Shown here: one piece after another, positions 30,485 to 41,385 of the stretch | Layout of the letters: each line of letters starts with the position of its first letter | Position numbering within the stretch: position 1 is the first letter of the stretch | Source: Lithodes maja | Lineage: Eukaryota; Arthropoda; Malacostraca; Decapoda; Lithodidae | Direction: 5' to 3' | NCBI GenBank assembly: GCA_037953745.1 | Contig: JBAKBP010003149.1 | Location: 62,001 to 126,000, forward strand | Length of the DNA: 64,000 bases | Position numbers and translations under genes: made by a program | The notes under the pieces: generated by a model | What the model was told of the DNA's origin: nothing | What the model saw: only the letters and a program-made list of their open reading frames with translations | The model's database searches: none

Positions 30485-31830
30485 TAGTTTCTAGAACGCA
30501 TCCATCTTTTTCCCTTGCTATCTGTCTCCCCGCTCCGCACCTGAGAATCTTTTCCTCTGCCTACCTCTCTCTTTTTTCATATCTTTAACCACCTTTTTAT
30601 TAATATTATACCCCCTCTGGTTAACTCTGCAAAATCAGCTTCATGCTGGCCAGTTGTATTGTGCGTTAAGGTCTGATATAACCCATGTATGTTAGTTGTT
30701 AAGATAAGTGGATCACGAAGCATTGGTTGGCATTTATATTGTTTAAGTACCGCGTCCTATAATTATTAGTGTTCTGCTGGATTAGATAATGCTAGACTAG
30801 GAGTCTGATATTATAAGGTATTGTTTCCTATGAGTGCTGGCTTTAGTTAAAAGCTGCACGACATACCTGAGAACTGGAGTTGATTGAGTAAATTCTAGTC
30901 TGTGTGCCATTGAGAGTAGAGCATGCACGAAGGAGGGCTTTTTGCCTATACCATTCTGCACTGTTCTAAGCTCGTTGTTTGTCTTTGAGGTACGCCAGGA
31001 GAACGCTTAATACTTCGGTATTAAGGTTTCTCAAGAGAGCTACCCTTCATTATAACGTAATATTTGACGCACAGACTTGAGATTTGCACTAGGCTATGCG
31101 GCATGCCATGCGCACCAGTATCTCGTATTATTGACTCTAGCTAGACTTTATCATTCATAGTAGACATTAAGTATATTAAACCAAGTACTCTTTTTATGTA
31201 TACCCGTTTATGATTACACAAGCATTTCACAGCCTAGTTTGATGTATTGAGACACAAACGACTTAGGCTCTTTTTGTTGATAGGAATACTGCATTGTCGT
31301 GGCGATTATTATTATTGTTGTAGTGTTTAGGATATTCTTGGCTCCGACGGCATTATATATTCTGCCTTTTTGTGTGCATAGCCTGCACGAGCATTGTTCC
31401 GCTGCCTGCCTTTTTGGGTTCCATTTCCGATACGAGCATCTTTATAGCATCTAACATTTAAAGAAGATTCCTTGTTTGTGTTGAAGGACTTTAGTGCACT
31501 TTCTTTCATGCAGGAGTGCCTGACATTTATTGATTAAAGTAACGTAAGCTGTAACTTCTCTTACCACCTTACTTTGCATACCATAACCAAGCACCTTCGG
31601 TTATAGGTAGTAATTGGCTGTTTTCACATAACATTAAGCCTAGAGTAGACGCACATTTATTGAGAGTTTGATAGCCTATTATTGCATATAGAACTCTGTA
31701 GAGTATTTGTGTTCTTTGTTCACTGGGAATATACATCAGAGGTTGGAGCTAGCGCTTTCCGTTGTAGCATTTATGCCATTACTAGTCCAATGAATAAGAG
31801 CCCTGATATATTTGAACCTCAGTCGTAACA

Positions 31831-32049
31831 AATGGCGACCTTACCTAGGATTTGGTGAACCTACATTTATTAGCAGGGAACATTTGTTGTTTTGGAGAAT
31901 ATTTTGCGGGGATCAGCAAGAATAATCTTTTTTTTTGCAACATAGTATAGCCCTTGAGTATTTCCGAGAATTTTTGTGTGTATATTGAGGTATAAGAGTT
32001 TGGGGTACTTCTTTTCTGAATATTGAGGTGGGAAATTTTTGTGAGCATC
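31831..32049 (+). other. LTR1 leader with primer-binding site
   Basis: Two bases after the LTR comes TGGCGACCTTACC (31833 onward). It begins with TGG as required for pairing to a tRNA 3' CCA end, and the expected tRNA would end GGTCGCCA. The tRNA was not identified. A poly-T run lies near 31928. LTR2 has the same leader at 55080-55296. Confidence 0.6.
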
Positions 32050-33675
32050 ATGTCTTATACCGGATCAGAGAAGAATGGAGACACAGTACGTAATGTCGAA
32101 ACTGAGGAACAGCAGCATGATGGAAGAGTTAATCAGGTGAACTGTGTGGAGGATGCTAGGATATTTTTGCAATGGCCTGTTACTGCCGAGCGGTTGGAGG
32201 GTATGGGTCGGTACGGTCTTCAATGCCTGGCCACAGCTATCGGTCATGCGGGTACTAGCAGCATGACCAGGGATAACTTGATAACATGTGTACTGGGCAG
32301 GGTGACTGGTGAGCGAGATGGGTTGAGTGCTCAGAGCCCTTCGGCCATGCTTCCCCTACACTCGACTCCCAGCCATCCCAGTAGTTTGCCGACCCCAAGT
32401 ACGCGTCCACAGTTGGGTGGTGACTGGCAGGGTGGGTTGCCCCTGGGGGGACCACCGGTAATTTCAAACATTGTAGCACCTTCACCTCCTCAAGGGTTAT
32501 CTCCAGAATTATTGCTTCAGCTCGAATTAGCTAAGATAGAAGAGAGAAAGGCTATCAGGGCAGGTGAGCAGCAAATAGAATTAGCCAAGATAGAAGAGAG
32601 AAAAACTATCAGTCAGCAGCACATAGAGCTAGCAAAAATCCAAGCTGACTTAGAGTCGACTAGGTACTGTGCCGACATGGACGTAGAGAAGTCGCGAGTA
32701 GAGGCAACGGGACAGCGACTTGGGGCTGGTAACCGTGTTCATGAGCAGTCTCTCTCGCACTTATTGAAACTGGTTCCGGTGTTTGATGAGAGTGGTGTAA
32801 CAGAATTTTTCACACGCTTTGAGAAGAAGTGCCAGGAACACCAGTGGCCAGAGAATAAATGGGCAGCACTTGTATCCTCTAGATTAAGAGGCAAGGGTCT
32901 TAAAGCCTACGATGCGTTACCTTTGGAGTCATGTATTGTGTATGAGGATCTCAAGGAGGCTGTCCTGAGGGCTTACGAACTGCAACCAGAAACGTACCGT
33001 TTGAAGTTCCGGGGTGTAACTAAGGGAAGAGATAGCACCTTTTTGGAACACGCCCGGGACTTGTCCGATGCTATGGGGAACTGGCTCCGATCTGAGAAGG
33101 TCACAACATTTGATGAAATTAAGCAGTTAATGATGTTGGAGCAGTTCTTTAAGAGCACGGGCGGTGATCTAACTTTGAACTTGAAGGAGAAAAACCCAAG
33201 AACTCTAGTCGAAGCAGCAGAAATGGCTGATCGACGGCTGTCGTTGATTCGGGGTTGCGGGTCCTCACAGAAGTACGATGTAAGTGCTAAGGACCGTTAT
33301 CCTCCCCCTCCCCGTAACAATGACACATTTAAACAGAAGAGCCATGAAACTAAAACTGAATCCAAACCTTACACCACACCGTATGTGAAAAGTCAGGGGC
33401 CTTTTACATCACAGTATAAGCCGAAACCAAAATTTATGTGTTTTAGTTGCCACCAGGAGGGTCATAAGGCAAATGAGTGCCCTAGTCGACCTCCTCCGGC
33501 AGCCGTGTCTTTTGCTCACGGCATTGGAGTGTTCAAGAGGACATCAGAGTTTGTTAAAGGCATTTCTTCCGAGGTAAATACACTGCCAGTGCAGAAGGAT
33601 CCGGAAGGCTTATTCCCTGTCCGTGATGCCTTTAGTGACCACAGGGGACTCGGTTGTGTGGAGTGGGGGGGGTAG
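32050..33675 (+). CDS. LTR1 Gag, SCAN-related, with zinc knuckle
   Basis: Starts MSYTGSEKNGDTVRNVE (ATG 32050; an in-frame upstream ATG exists at 32023). A Gln/Lys/Glu-rich helix with LAKIEERK repeats precedes the core LLKLVPVFDESGVTEFFTRF ... YRLKFRG ... LEHARDLSDAMGNWLRSEKV ... LMMLEQFF. This pattern is related to the SCAN domain, which is known to derive from Gmr1-like Gag. A CCHC knuckle, CFSCHQEGHKANEC, follows at ~33440-33480. The frame ends early because a G run at 33664-33672 has one more G than LTR2, splitting gag from pol. Confidence 0.87.
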   Translation: MSYTGSEKNGDTVRNVETEEQQHDGRVNQVNCVEDARIFLQWPVTAERLEGMGRYGLQCLATAIGHAGTSSMTRDNLITCVLGRVTGERDGLSAQSPSAMLPLHSTPSHPSSLPTPSTRPQLGGDWQGGLPLGGPPVISNIVAPSPPQGLSPELLLQLELAKIEERKAIRAGEQQIELAKIEERKTISQQHIELAKIQADLESTRYCADMDVEKSRVEATGQRLGAGNRVHEQSLSHLLKLVPVFDESGVTEFFTRFEKKCQEHQWPENKWAALVSSRLRGKGLKAYDALPLESCIVYEDLKEAVLRAYELQPETYRLKFRGVTKGRDSTFLEHARDLSDAMGNWLRSEKVTTFDEIKQLMMLEQFFKSTGGDLTLNLKEKNPRTLVEAAEMADRRLSLIRGCGSSQKYDVSAKDRYPPPPRNNDTFKQKSHETKTESKPYTTPYVKSQGPFTSQYKPKPKFMCFSCHQEGHKANECPSRPPPAAVSFAHGIGVFKRTSEFVKGISSEVNTLPVQKDPEGLFPVRDAFSDHRGLGCVEWGG

Positions 33676-35617
33676 AAGACATGAGGTGAGAATTTTGCGT
33701 GACACTGGGGCATCGCAAACACTGTTGAGAAATTTCACTGGTAAACCTGTCAATACGGCGCGGGTGGTTGTGGTTCAGGGAGTTAATGCGACAAGGTCAT
33801 ACCCGCTTGTAAGAATGAAGGTGGAAGTTGATGGTGTGACTCGGGACCTGGATGTAGGAATTGTGGAGAAGTTACCTGTTGGGGGCGTCGACCTCCTTCT
33901 CGGCAACGACTTTGCGGGACCTACTTCTGAGGCTCCACCCTTGGTCGTTGCCGAGAAGCCGGCCGACGTGAGTAGGGAGGAGCAGGAGTGGGTTGAGAAG
34001 TGTCCGGTGCAGCCTATGGCGTGTGTTGTCACCGGAGATCCTGCATCCAGGGAGTCACATTCTGGTCAGCAATCTTTAGATCAGCGGAGGAAGGGTACCG
34101 AGAAGGGGTTGAAAGTTGATGCGGTTGAGAGTTTAGTGTCAACGGACCTTCTCGGGGACTCATTATTAGGACCACATTTCGAGTCTGGAGAAGACCCAGT
34201 AACTGTTCCTGAAGGGGCAGAGGATGGGCTTATAAAGACGAAAGAGTTGAAGGAGGACAGTGATGCACAGTCGGGAGATGTAGCAACAAGGTACCCTGAC
34301 GCGTACCCTATGAGAAATGGGTCGGCGAAGACGGTGGTCCGAAGCTTGCTAGTGTATTTTTCCCGGTATGGTTACCCGCAGGGGATTCAGTCAGTCCAGG
34401 GACCCAACTTCACTTCTAGCCTCTTTGTCCAAGCAATTCCGCAGCATGGGATTGTTGGGGTTGTGTCATCTGCGTATCATCCGGAGAGCCAGGGTGTGTT
34501 AGAGCGATGGCACTCAGCCTTGAAATCTGTGCTTCATTGTTGTTGCTTTGAGAGTGGGAAGGATTGGGATCTTGGCCTGCCATGTGTTTTGTTTGCTGTA
34601 CGGGAGGTACCTGGGGAGAGTTTGGGATTCAGCCCTAATGAGCTCGTCTTTGGACACCGTGTCAGAGGGCCTCTCCATATGGTTGAAGAAGTATGGGAGG
34701 GCGCAGAAAAACCTTGTTCTATGCTCAAGTGTGTCCTCAACAGTCGAGAACGGATGTTGCGCAGTCTGGAGTTGGCTGGCCGTAATTTAACTAGCTCTCA
34801 GGCCCTCAGGAAGGACAGGTACGACCTCAAGGTTGAACTCAGGGAGTTTCACGTGGGTCAGGAGGTGTTGATTCTACTGCCCCTTGTAGGTCACCCCTTA
34901 TCCGCGAAGTACGCTGGTCCTTATAGGGTGGTGGAGGAGCTATCAGACCTGGATTACTTGGTAGCCACTCCAGACAGACGGAAGCGCAATCAGTTATGTC
35001 ATGTTAATCCCATGAAGGAGTATGGGAGGCACCCCCCTGAGCCTCTCACTGTGCCTGTGATGACGTTTAGCAGTCAAGGTGGAGAAGGAGAACGGGACAG
35101 TCAAGCTCAGGTGGAGGATAACTGGAAGGATAAGAAGTTCAAATGGGCGCCTGAGTGTGAGAAGGTGTTTAGAGAAGTAAAACACCTGTTGTGCACTCAC
35201 CCGATCCTCAGGGCCCCTGACTTTAGCCTACCTTTCCAACTAGCAACGGAGGCTAGTGGTGTGGGGGCTGGTGCCGTCCTTGTGGAAAAGGACGATGATG
35301 GGCTGGAGCATCCTGTTAGTTTCTGCTCGGAGAAGTACAATTCGGCCCAGGGGAGCTGCTCTGTTGTCGAGGAGGAGCTGCTGGCAGTTGTGCTTGCGCT
35401 GGGGCATTTCGAGGTCTGTGTTCCAGCCTATGGTCCGGTCGTTGTAGTTTACCCAGATCATCACCCTCTCAAGTTCTTGGACCAGTTTCACAATCGGAAT
35501 ATGAGGCTGACCAGGTGGTCACTAAGGTTATTGGTATATAACCTGGACATACGCCATATTGCCGGTTGTGACAACGTGGTTGCAGATGGTCGTTCAAGGG
35601 TATATGATCCTGGGTAG
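33623..35617 (+). pseudogene. LTR1 pol: protease, partial integrase, RNase H; RT absent
   Basis: In order: an aspartic protease (RILRDTGASQTLLRN), a linker, an integrase core beginning abruptly at TRYPDAYPMRNGSAKTVV, QSVQGPNFTS, AYHPESQGVLERWHSALKS, a GPY/F module (AKYAGPYRVVEEL ... CHVNPMKEYG), then the connection and RNase H (FKWAPECEKVFREVKHLLC, LATEASGVGAGAVLVEK, DGRSR). The integrase zinc finger and first aspartate are missing, and the second aspartate is replaced by Val (SVQG). RNase H has TEAS where TDAS is usual. No RT palm or YxDD lies between integrase and RNase H. Confidence 0.87.
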
Positions 35618-36091
35618 ATTGACACACGGGTAGCCTCCTGCTTTAGTTTGGATAGTATTTTGCGCTTGGTGCTTGTTGGCTCGCGGTTGTAGCACAGCGT
35701 ATTGGGTCGTAAAGCAGGAGTTGAGCGTTTGGTATAGAAGAAAAAACTAGGCTTGCCCCTATAGTGCAGCCGAAATAAACAAATTATAAACATAAAAATC
35801 AAATAAAAACTCTTTCTTTGATAGTTGAATTTTGTTAGTATGTTTAGCAGTAATTCTGAGTTGCACTCCTCTCAGAATGCTGGGCTAGAGAAGCTCGCTC
35901 TTGAGGAGCATAACTACATATAATTTAACCTATGGTGTTGGGGAGGGTTATAATTTTGAAAAAATGTTTTGTTGAAGAACTGTGCCAGATATTTTACTAC
36001 CGCTGGGTGATGGGAAGTGGAGATATAGCATGGGTTCTAACCATCAGATTTTTGTGAGCCTTGGGGCCTCTGAGAAAAATCTTGGGGGGGG
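35618..36091 (+). other. LTR1 3' non-coding region with polypurine tract
   Basis: No coding sequence. It ends in GAAAAATCTTGGGGGGGG directly before the 3' LTR (TGTGACG at 36092), a G-rich polypurine-type tract for plus-strand priming. LTR2 has the same at 59322-59338. Confidence 0.65.
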
Positions 36092-37626
36092 TGTGACGTT
36101 AACCACTCCGTTAGAACCGCATGGCTTGTCCTACAGTGACTCGCTAGGATCGCCAGGGCAGTGGATGGGGCTACAGTTTATGTATTAGAGTGTGCTTTAT
36201 TTCATATGAAAGCTCGTGTCATGGGCAGTCCAGAAAGGCTCTTTGTTTTCACCCATGTCAAGGCTTTATATATTTAATTGTAAAGTATATGTTTTATCAT
36301 TAACTAGTAATGATGGGATCTGGGAGAGAGAGAGAGAGTAGAACAGAGTGAGAGGGAGCGCGCAGTGTTTTTGTCCCGCTCGATGACGTCACGGCTGGCT
36401 GCCTCGTGGGGGTTGGTGGAGAGAGGTCCTTACCATGCTGTTAGCTCCCTTGCTAGTGGCTAGAGGACTTGTAACCGCTTTTTTCCCACGCACCTCGAGC
36501 TAGTGCGAGTATATATACAGTTCCTCGCCACTCTCTCCCTCAGATCTGGTTTCTAGAATGCATCCATCTTTTTCCCTTGCTATCTGTCTCCCCGCTCCGC
36601 ACCTGAGAATCTTTTCCTCTGCCTACCTCTCTCTTTTTTCATATCTTTCACCACCTTTTTATTAATATTATACCCCCTCTGGTTAACTCTGCAAAATCAG
36701 CTTCATGCTGGCCAGTTGTATTGTGCGTTAAGGTCTGATATAACCCATGTTTGTTAGTTGTTAAGATAAGTGGATCACGAAGCATTGGTTGGCATTTATA
36801 TTGTTTAAGTACCGCGTCCTATAATTATTAGTGTTCTGCTGGATTAGATAATGCTAGACTAGGAGTCTGATATTATAAGGTATTGTTTCCTATGAGTGCT
36901 GGCTTTAGTTAAAAGCTGCACGACATACCTGAGAACTGGAGTTGATTGAGTAAATTCTAGTCTGTGTGCCATTGAGAGTAGAGCATGCACGAATGAGGGC
37001 TTTTTGCCTATACCATTCTGCACTGTTCTAAGCTCGTTGTTTGTCTTTGAGGTACGCCAGGAGAACGCTTAATACTTCGGTATTAAGGTTTCTCAAGAGA
37101 GCTACCCTTCATTATAACGTAATATTTGACGCACAGACTTGAGATTTGCACTAGGCTATGCGGCATGCCATGCGCACCAGTATCGAGCATTGTTCGGCTG
37201 CCTGCCTTTTTGGGTTCCATTTCCGATACGAGCATCTTTATAGCATCTAACATTTAAAGAAGATTCCTTGTTAGTGTTGAAGGACTTTAGTGCACTTTCT
37301 TCCATGCAGGAGTGCCTGACATTTATTGATTAAAGTAACATAAGCTGTAACTTCTCTTACCACCTTACTTTGCATACCATAACCAAGCACCTTCGGTTAT
37401 AGGTAGTAATAGGCTGTTTTCACATAACATTAAGCCTAGAGTAGACGCACATTTATTGAGAGTTTGATAGCCTATTATTGCATATAGAACTCTGTAGAGT
37501 ATTTGTGTTCTTTGTTCACTGGGAATATACATCAGAGGTTGGAGCTAGCGCTTTCCGTTGTAGCATTTATGCCATTACTAGTCCAATGAATAAGAGCCCT
37601 GATATATTTGAACCCCAGTCGTAACA
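36092..37626 (+). repeat. LTR1 3' LTR with ~265-bp internal deletion
   Basis: Same ends as the 5' LTR, but CACCAGTATC joins directly to GAGCATTGTTC at ~37183. The 5' LTR has about 265 bp there (31124-31390). It preserves the uninterrupted CCTCGTGGGGGTTG site that LINE-2A copy b used in the 5' LTR. Confidence 0.88.
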
Positions 37627-38850
37627 GAAGGGACATCTTGTGTTACCAGTTTGCTATGTTATTACAGTAGGGTGATAGATGTACTCCAAGAAAGAGGCGG
37701 ATGGGTGGACTGCGTCTACTTAGACCTTTCCAAAGCATTCAATACGGTACCACATAAGAGATTGTTATCTAAGCTTGAGACGCTAGGATGTGTCAGGGGG
37801 AGTTTGCTGAAATGGATGGAGAGCTATTTAACAGATAGGGAAATGAGGACCAACATTAGAGGAACTTACTCATCGTGGCGGAAAGTTGAGAGTGGTGTGC
37901 CGCAGGGATCTGTGTTGGCACCTCTTATGTACAGTACGTGAATGACCTGCCGATAGGCATAAACTCCTACATGTCAATGTTTGCAGATGACGTAAAAATT
38001 ATGAGACAAATAACAAATATAAGTAGTTGTGAGGAGCTGCAAGGGGATTTAGATAAAATATACGAATGGAGCACCAAGTGGAAAATGAAATTTAATATAA
38101 GTAAATGCCATGTGTTAAATATGGGAAGAAGTGTGAATAGACCAAATTGGGAGTACAGGATGGGAGATAATATAATTAGCAAGGCCGAAAAAGAAAGGGA
38201 TTTAGGGTTGATTATACAAGATAATTTGTCGCCAGAGAAACATATTAACAAGCTCTTTAGCGGAATGTATGCAATGGCCGGGAATATGCAAGTTGCTCTG
38301 AACTACTTGGATGAGACCATGGTAGCGAAAATTATGAAGAGTATGATTAGACCAAGATTGGAGTATGCAGCAGTGGTGTGGTCCCCGCATCTAAAGAAGC
38401 ATATTCACAAGTTAGAAAGAATCCAGAGAGCAGTTACTAGATTGGTTCCAAGTCTCAGAGAACTGCCATATGAAGGGAGGCTAGACAAATTAAATCTACC
38501 GAGTCTAAAAGAGAGGAGAGAGAGGGGAGACATGATAATGATGTACAAATGCACCAGGGGGCTGGAGAGGCTGGATAGGGAGGATATATTAATTATGGAT
38601 ACAGGAATAACTAGAGGCCACAGATACAAAGTAAAAAGACCTACCTGCAAGAACGATATCAGGAAGTTTAGCTTCCCCTATAGATGTATTGACAAATGGA
38701 ATGGGCTGGAGGAGGAGGTGGTAGGGGCAAGGAATATCCATATTTTCAAGAAAAAATTGGATAAAAAGTAGACTGAGAGACGGGACAACACGAGCTTAGC
38801 TCAACTCCTGTAAACTACAATTAGGTAAATACCTGTACAATTAGGTAAAT
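37627..38850 (+). pseudogene. LINE1, segment 3: RT palm to 3' end
   Basis: Resumes after LTR1 (GAAGGGACATC). RT blocks: WVDCVYLDLSKAFNTVPHKR, ESGVPQGSVLAPLMY and SMFADDVKIMRQ with both aspartates, then WSTKWKMKFNISKCHVLNMG, RPRLEYAAVVWSPH, LERIQRAVTRLVPSLREL and the C-terminal IDKWNGLEEEVV. A frameshift near 37935 separates the two long frames. The stop is at 38769. The ~20-bp tail repeat (AATTAGGTAAATAC) ends at 38850. Confidence 0.87.
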
Positions 38851-38897
38851 ACTCCACAAACACTCTTCTTACAGACCTTACACAAAGAGCTTTCGTA
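38851..38897 (+). mobile_element. LINE-2A copy a, remnant 3' of LINE1
   Basis: ACTCCACAAACACTCTTCTT and the following CAGACCTTACACAAAGAGCTTT match copy b immediately downstream of the LINE1 insertion point (near 26000, minus strand). The LINE then stops abruptly, so its 3' half was lost by deletion or truncation. Confidence 0.85.
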
Positions 38898-39704
38898 ATT
38901 GTTTAGTTTATGTCCTCTTTTTCTAGTTATTAAAAACGTATTCTATGGTGTATTATATGATATATAGTAGCAATAGAACTGTTCAAATGACCTGGGAAGT
39001 GTATATTAGGCTAAACCAAATACAAAACTTTGAGTAGTGCGCGGTATTAGAGTAAGTCCACGGATGTGTTGTTTACATTTTGGGTTTGGAGCGACCTGTT
39101 GCCTACTCTAAATGCTCCGTTGTATGCGTATTTCCTTAATTGACCGACAGGTGGCGTTCGGGTGGTAGGCCTAGCGGTCGTTGCATTTTAGGCCACTAGA
39201 GGGCCGGCGGTAAATGTGAAATTACAAACCAATTATCTAGTTATATAGGCTACTTTAACAATATTTATAGGTTTTTATTAATACCAATAGGCCTAAGTAT
39301 TATTTGTGATTTTTGAGGTTCCAGATATTATATTTTATCTAAAATATGCGTAATTGTTAATTCAATTTGAATTTATGGTTTAATGTTATTTTAATACCAC
39401 AAATTTTGTTGATATATTTGAAGATAAATAATGAATCTATATGCTCTAAAGATCATAAGAAAATTTGTTTTAACCCTCGGCAAAACCTAATAAAAAAGTA
39501 TGGTACTAAAATGTTTTTTTCGTAACAAGGTTGTCAATACGGTACTTTCAGTCATCGATAGCTCTAAAGATCATATTCTATCTATCTATCTATATGCTCT
39601 GGCCCAATCCCCATTTTGGGGGTAGCCGACTCAAGATCATATGAAAATGTGTTAAATCCTCTGAAAAACTTAATATAAAAGTATGGTACTAAAATTTAAG
39701 GTAA
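38898..39704. repeat. AT-rich non-coding DNA with ~110-bp partial duplication
   Basis: No gene seen. The block GCTCTAAAGATCATA ... AAGTATGGTACTAAAAT occurs at ~39448-39512 and again at ~39561-39695, with a CTAT tetranucleotide run near 39581. CGTAACAAGGTTGTCAATAC is repeated at 39521 and 40080, on both sides of the next MITE. Confidence 0.6.
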
Positions 39705-40070
39705 AATTCTAGTTTCACGTACACAGCGACAAAAGGGAGGCGCCGTTGTAAAGGCATAGCTTCCCGACCAACTATGAAGATCAGGGAAATTGCTGGGTAA
39801 AAGATGTAATATAATGATAATAAACTACATTAACGACATTAGCCTAACCTAACAACCTTACATAACCTAACCTAGTATTATGTAATAGCTATGGTGCCAC
39901 ATATGGGGAGAAAATATTATTTTTTTTACAGTACCGGGTAGGTATAATTCCTTATAATGCATTTCCGCCGCTTTGGACATATATAGGAATTAAGTATGGT
40001 ATATGACAACTCTAAAGTAGCCATAGAAATTTATGAGTATGCTGTGAAAGCGAAACTAGAATTAAACCAA
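39705..40070 (+). mobile_element. MITE-A copy 1
   Basis: Ends are ~23-bp inverted repeats: ATTCTAGTTTCACGTACACA on the left, and on the minus strand ATTCTAGTTTCGCTTTCACA on the right. The interior contains GCCTAACCTAACAACC and GCATTTCCGCCGCT, both found in inverse orientation at 42692-43450. No coding capacity. Confidence 0.72.
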
Positions 40071-40226
40071 ATTTAATTTTCGTAACAAGGTTGTCAATAC
40101 GGTTCTTTCCCGTTATCAATGTACAATCAAGCTGAAGATTGCAGAGTAAACACCATAGACTTCATCGACTTTTCTTTCACCTTCGTATAATCGACAGCCA
40201 ATTTTTCCTTCTTTTTTATTAACCAT

Positions 40227-40870
40227 TAACCCGGTAAGCGCTAAATAGACCTAGGGGCTAGGTAGTTATTTGTGTATTTCTAGCCTTGGATTCTGACAGA
40301 ATTCGTTATATTTACAATATAGACCATTATTTGTTTTCGGTATGCTTTTATTTTACATATATGATGTATATATGAACCTTCAAGAGTGCTAAAATAAGTG
40401 GGAAAAGCATTTGGGTGGTGAAAAACGAAGATATTGGCCACCCGGTCGTAATGTCAGGCGAGAGAGAGCTACAGGCAACCCTCCTCTCTCGCTGTCTGTG
40501 AGGTAACTGAGACGAGCGGGGCGGTGTGGGCTGGTGTCTGGGTGTTACATATCGATCTTTTCTGCAACCCACTTGTGCTACATTATCGCGGGAGAGAAAA
40601 ATAACCGATAAATGATGATAATAAGAGGGAAAATAGGTGATAATTGAGGAGGGGAGGGAGGGGGGAATAAGGTGGGGAAGGAGGGGAGGGGGGTGGGTGA
40701 GATTTACATGGATGAGTACTGGAGGGGAATTATCTCACCTAGAGACAAATTTTTTTTTTTTGATAGGCCCTTTTTTTTTTTGGAAAGCTTTTTTTATGGT
40801 CTTGCTTCCGTGAGGCCTATCGCGTTCCCTATAGGAAGCCTTCCGTGAGGCCTATCGCGCTTGCCGGAAA
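40227..40870 (-). mobile_element. Diverged relative of the piggyBac-type MITE (tentative)
   Basis: Begins TTAACCCGGTAAGCGC and contains GGGAAAATAGGTGATAATTG, GTGGGGAAGGAGGGGAGG and poly-T stretches in the same order as the 629-bp MITE at 52870, but is strongly diverged. The right boundary is unclear. A tandem TTCCGTGAGGCCTATCGCG duplication lies at 40805-40860. Confidence 0.4.
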
Positions 40871-40958
40871 AAGTACTCAACCAGCGGGGGTGTGGGGGCG
40901 GGGGGCGGCAGCCGGCAGCCCCCACCCATAATACTAGGTTAGGTTAGGTAAGGTTGTT
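40871..40958. repeat. MITE-A-type GC-rich block with TTAGG-like run
   Basis: CAACCAGCGGGGGTGTGGGG, a GGCAGCC run and CCCATAATACTAGGTTAGG occur here as in 42883-43330. The TTAGG-like end is where SINE copy 2 inserted. Confidence 0.65.
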
Positions 40959-41368
40959 GTTGTTGTTGTTTTTCCCCAAGCTGCCTGGCCGAACAGCCCC
41001 AAGGCCCCGAGCAAGGCCAAGGCCACAACCGAGCGCCCCCACAGAACCCTCCCCGCCGACCACAATAAAGCCTGGGTGACCGAAGCCACTCCATGGCGGG
41101 GAGCTGAGGAGGGCGCGGAAACGCCTGGAAAACCAAAGCCCCACCCAGGGCCCTGTGCCCCTCAGCAATTATGAAGAGAAAGTTGAAGGGCAAAGGAAAG
41201 ATGTGACGCTTTGGCTTCCAATCTTGGTAGATTAAGAGGTCAATCCACGCAAGAGACGCCGTCACTTGAGATCTAGAAAATATATAAGTAAAAGGAACAG
41301 TCAGAGTAAGCTATGGGTATGGCAGAGATCGCTCAGTTCTCACTCTGATAGACCAGCCCATCACCACT
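40959..41368 (-). mobile_element. SINE-like element copy 2 with LINE-2A tail
   Basis: Minus-strand copy flanked by GGTTAGGTAAGGTTGTT (40942-40958 and 41369-41385). It aligns with copy 1 from its TGGTGATGGGCTGGTC block to the 3' end AGGCAGCTTGGGGAAAAACA plus AAC repeats, lacking ~120 bp of the head of copy 1. Two copies with identical 3' ends and long TSDs show real retrotransposition. Confidence 0.82.
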
Positions 41369-41385
41369 GGTTAGGTAAGGTTGTT

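Larger units (their letters stand above)
24192..31830 (+). repeat. LTR1 5' LTR, split by LINE-2A copy b
   Basis: Segments 24192-24509 and 30340-31830 join into one LTR of ~1.8 kb, matching the 3' LTR and both LTRs of LTR2. It begins TGTGACGTTAACCACTCCG and ends CCTCAGTCGTAACA. Confidence 0.92.
24192..37626 (+). mobile_element. LTR1: Gmr1-like Ty3/Gypsy retrotransposon without RT
   Basis: Bounded by TGTGAC...GTAACA with a GAAG duplication (24188-24191, 37627-37630). The 5' LTR spans 24192-31830 (about 1.8 kb once LINE-2A copy b is removed) and the 3' LTR 36092-37626 (1535 bp, with an internal deletion). The interior encodes Gag, protease, partial integrase, then RNase H, in that order. Integrase ahead of RT/RNase H is the signature of the Gmr1 group. 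The RT palm is absent. LTR2 at 52658 is a sister copy with the same deletions. Confidence 0.9.

Noticed and set aside
33623..35617. Scrambled pol caused by an assembly error
   Set aside because: The integrase-before-RNase H order is found in both LTR elements at different loci and matches the known Gmr1 arrangement. Only the RT loss is a defect.
39521..39543. 18S rRNA 3' end (CGTAACAAGGTT)
   Set aside because: The match stops after about 12-15 bases, and flanking sequence is unlike rRNA. It recurs at 40080 as part of a local repeat.
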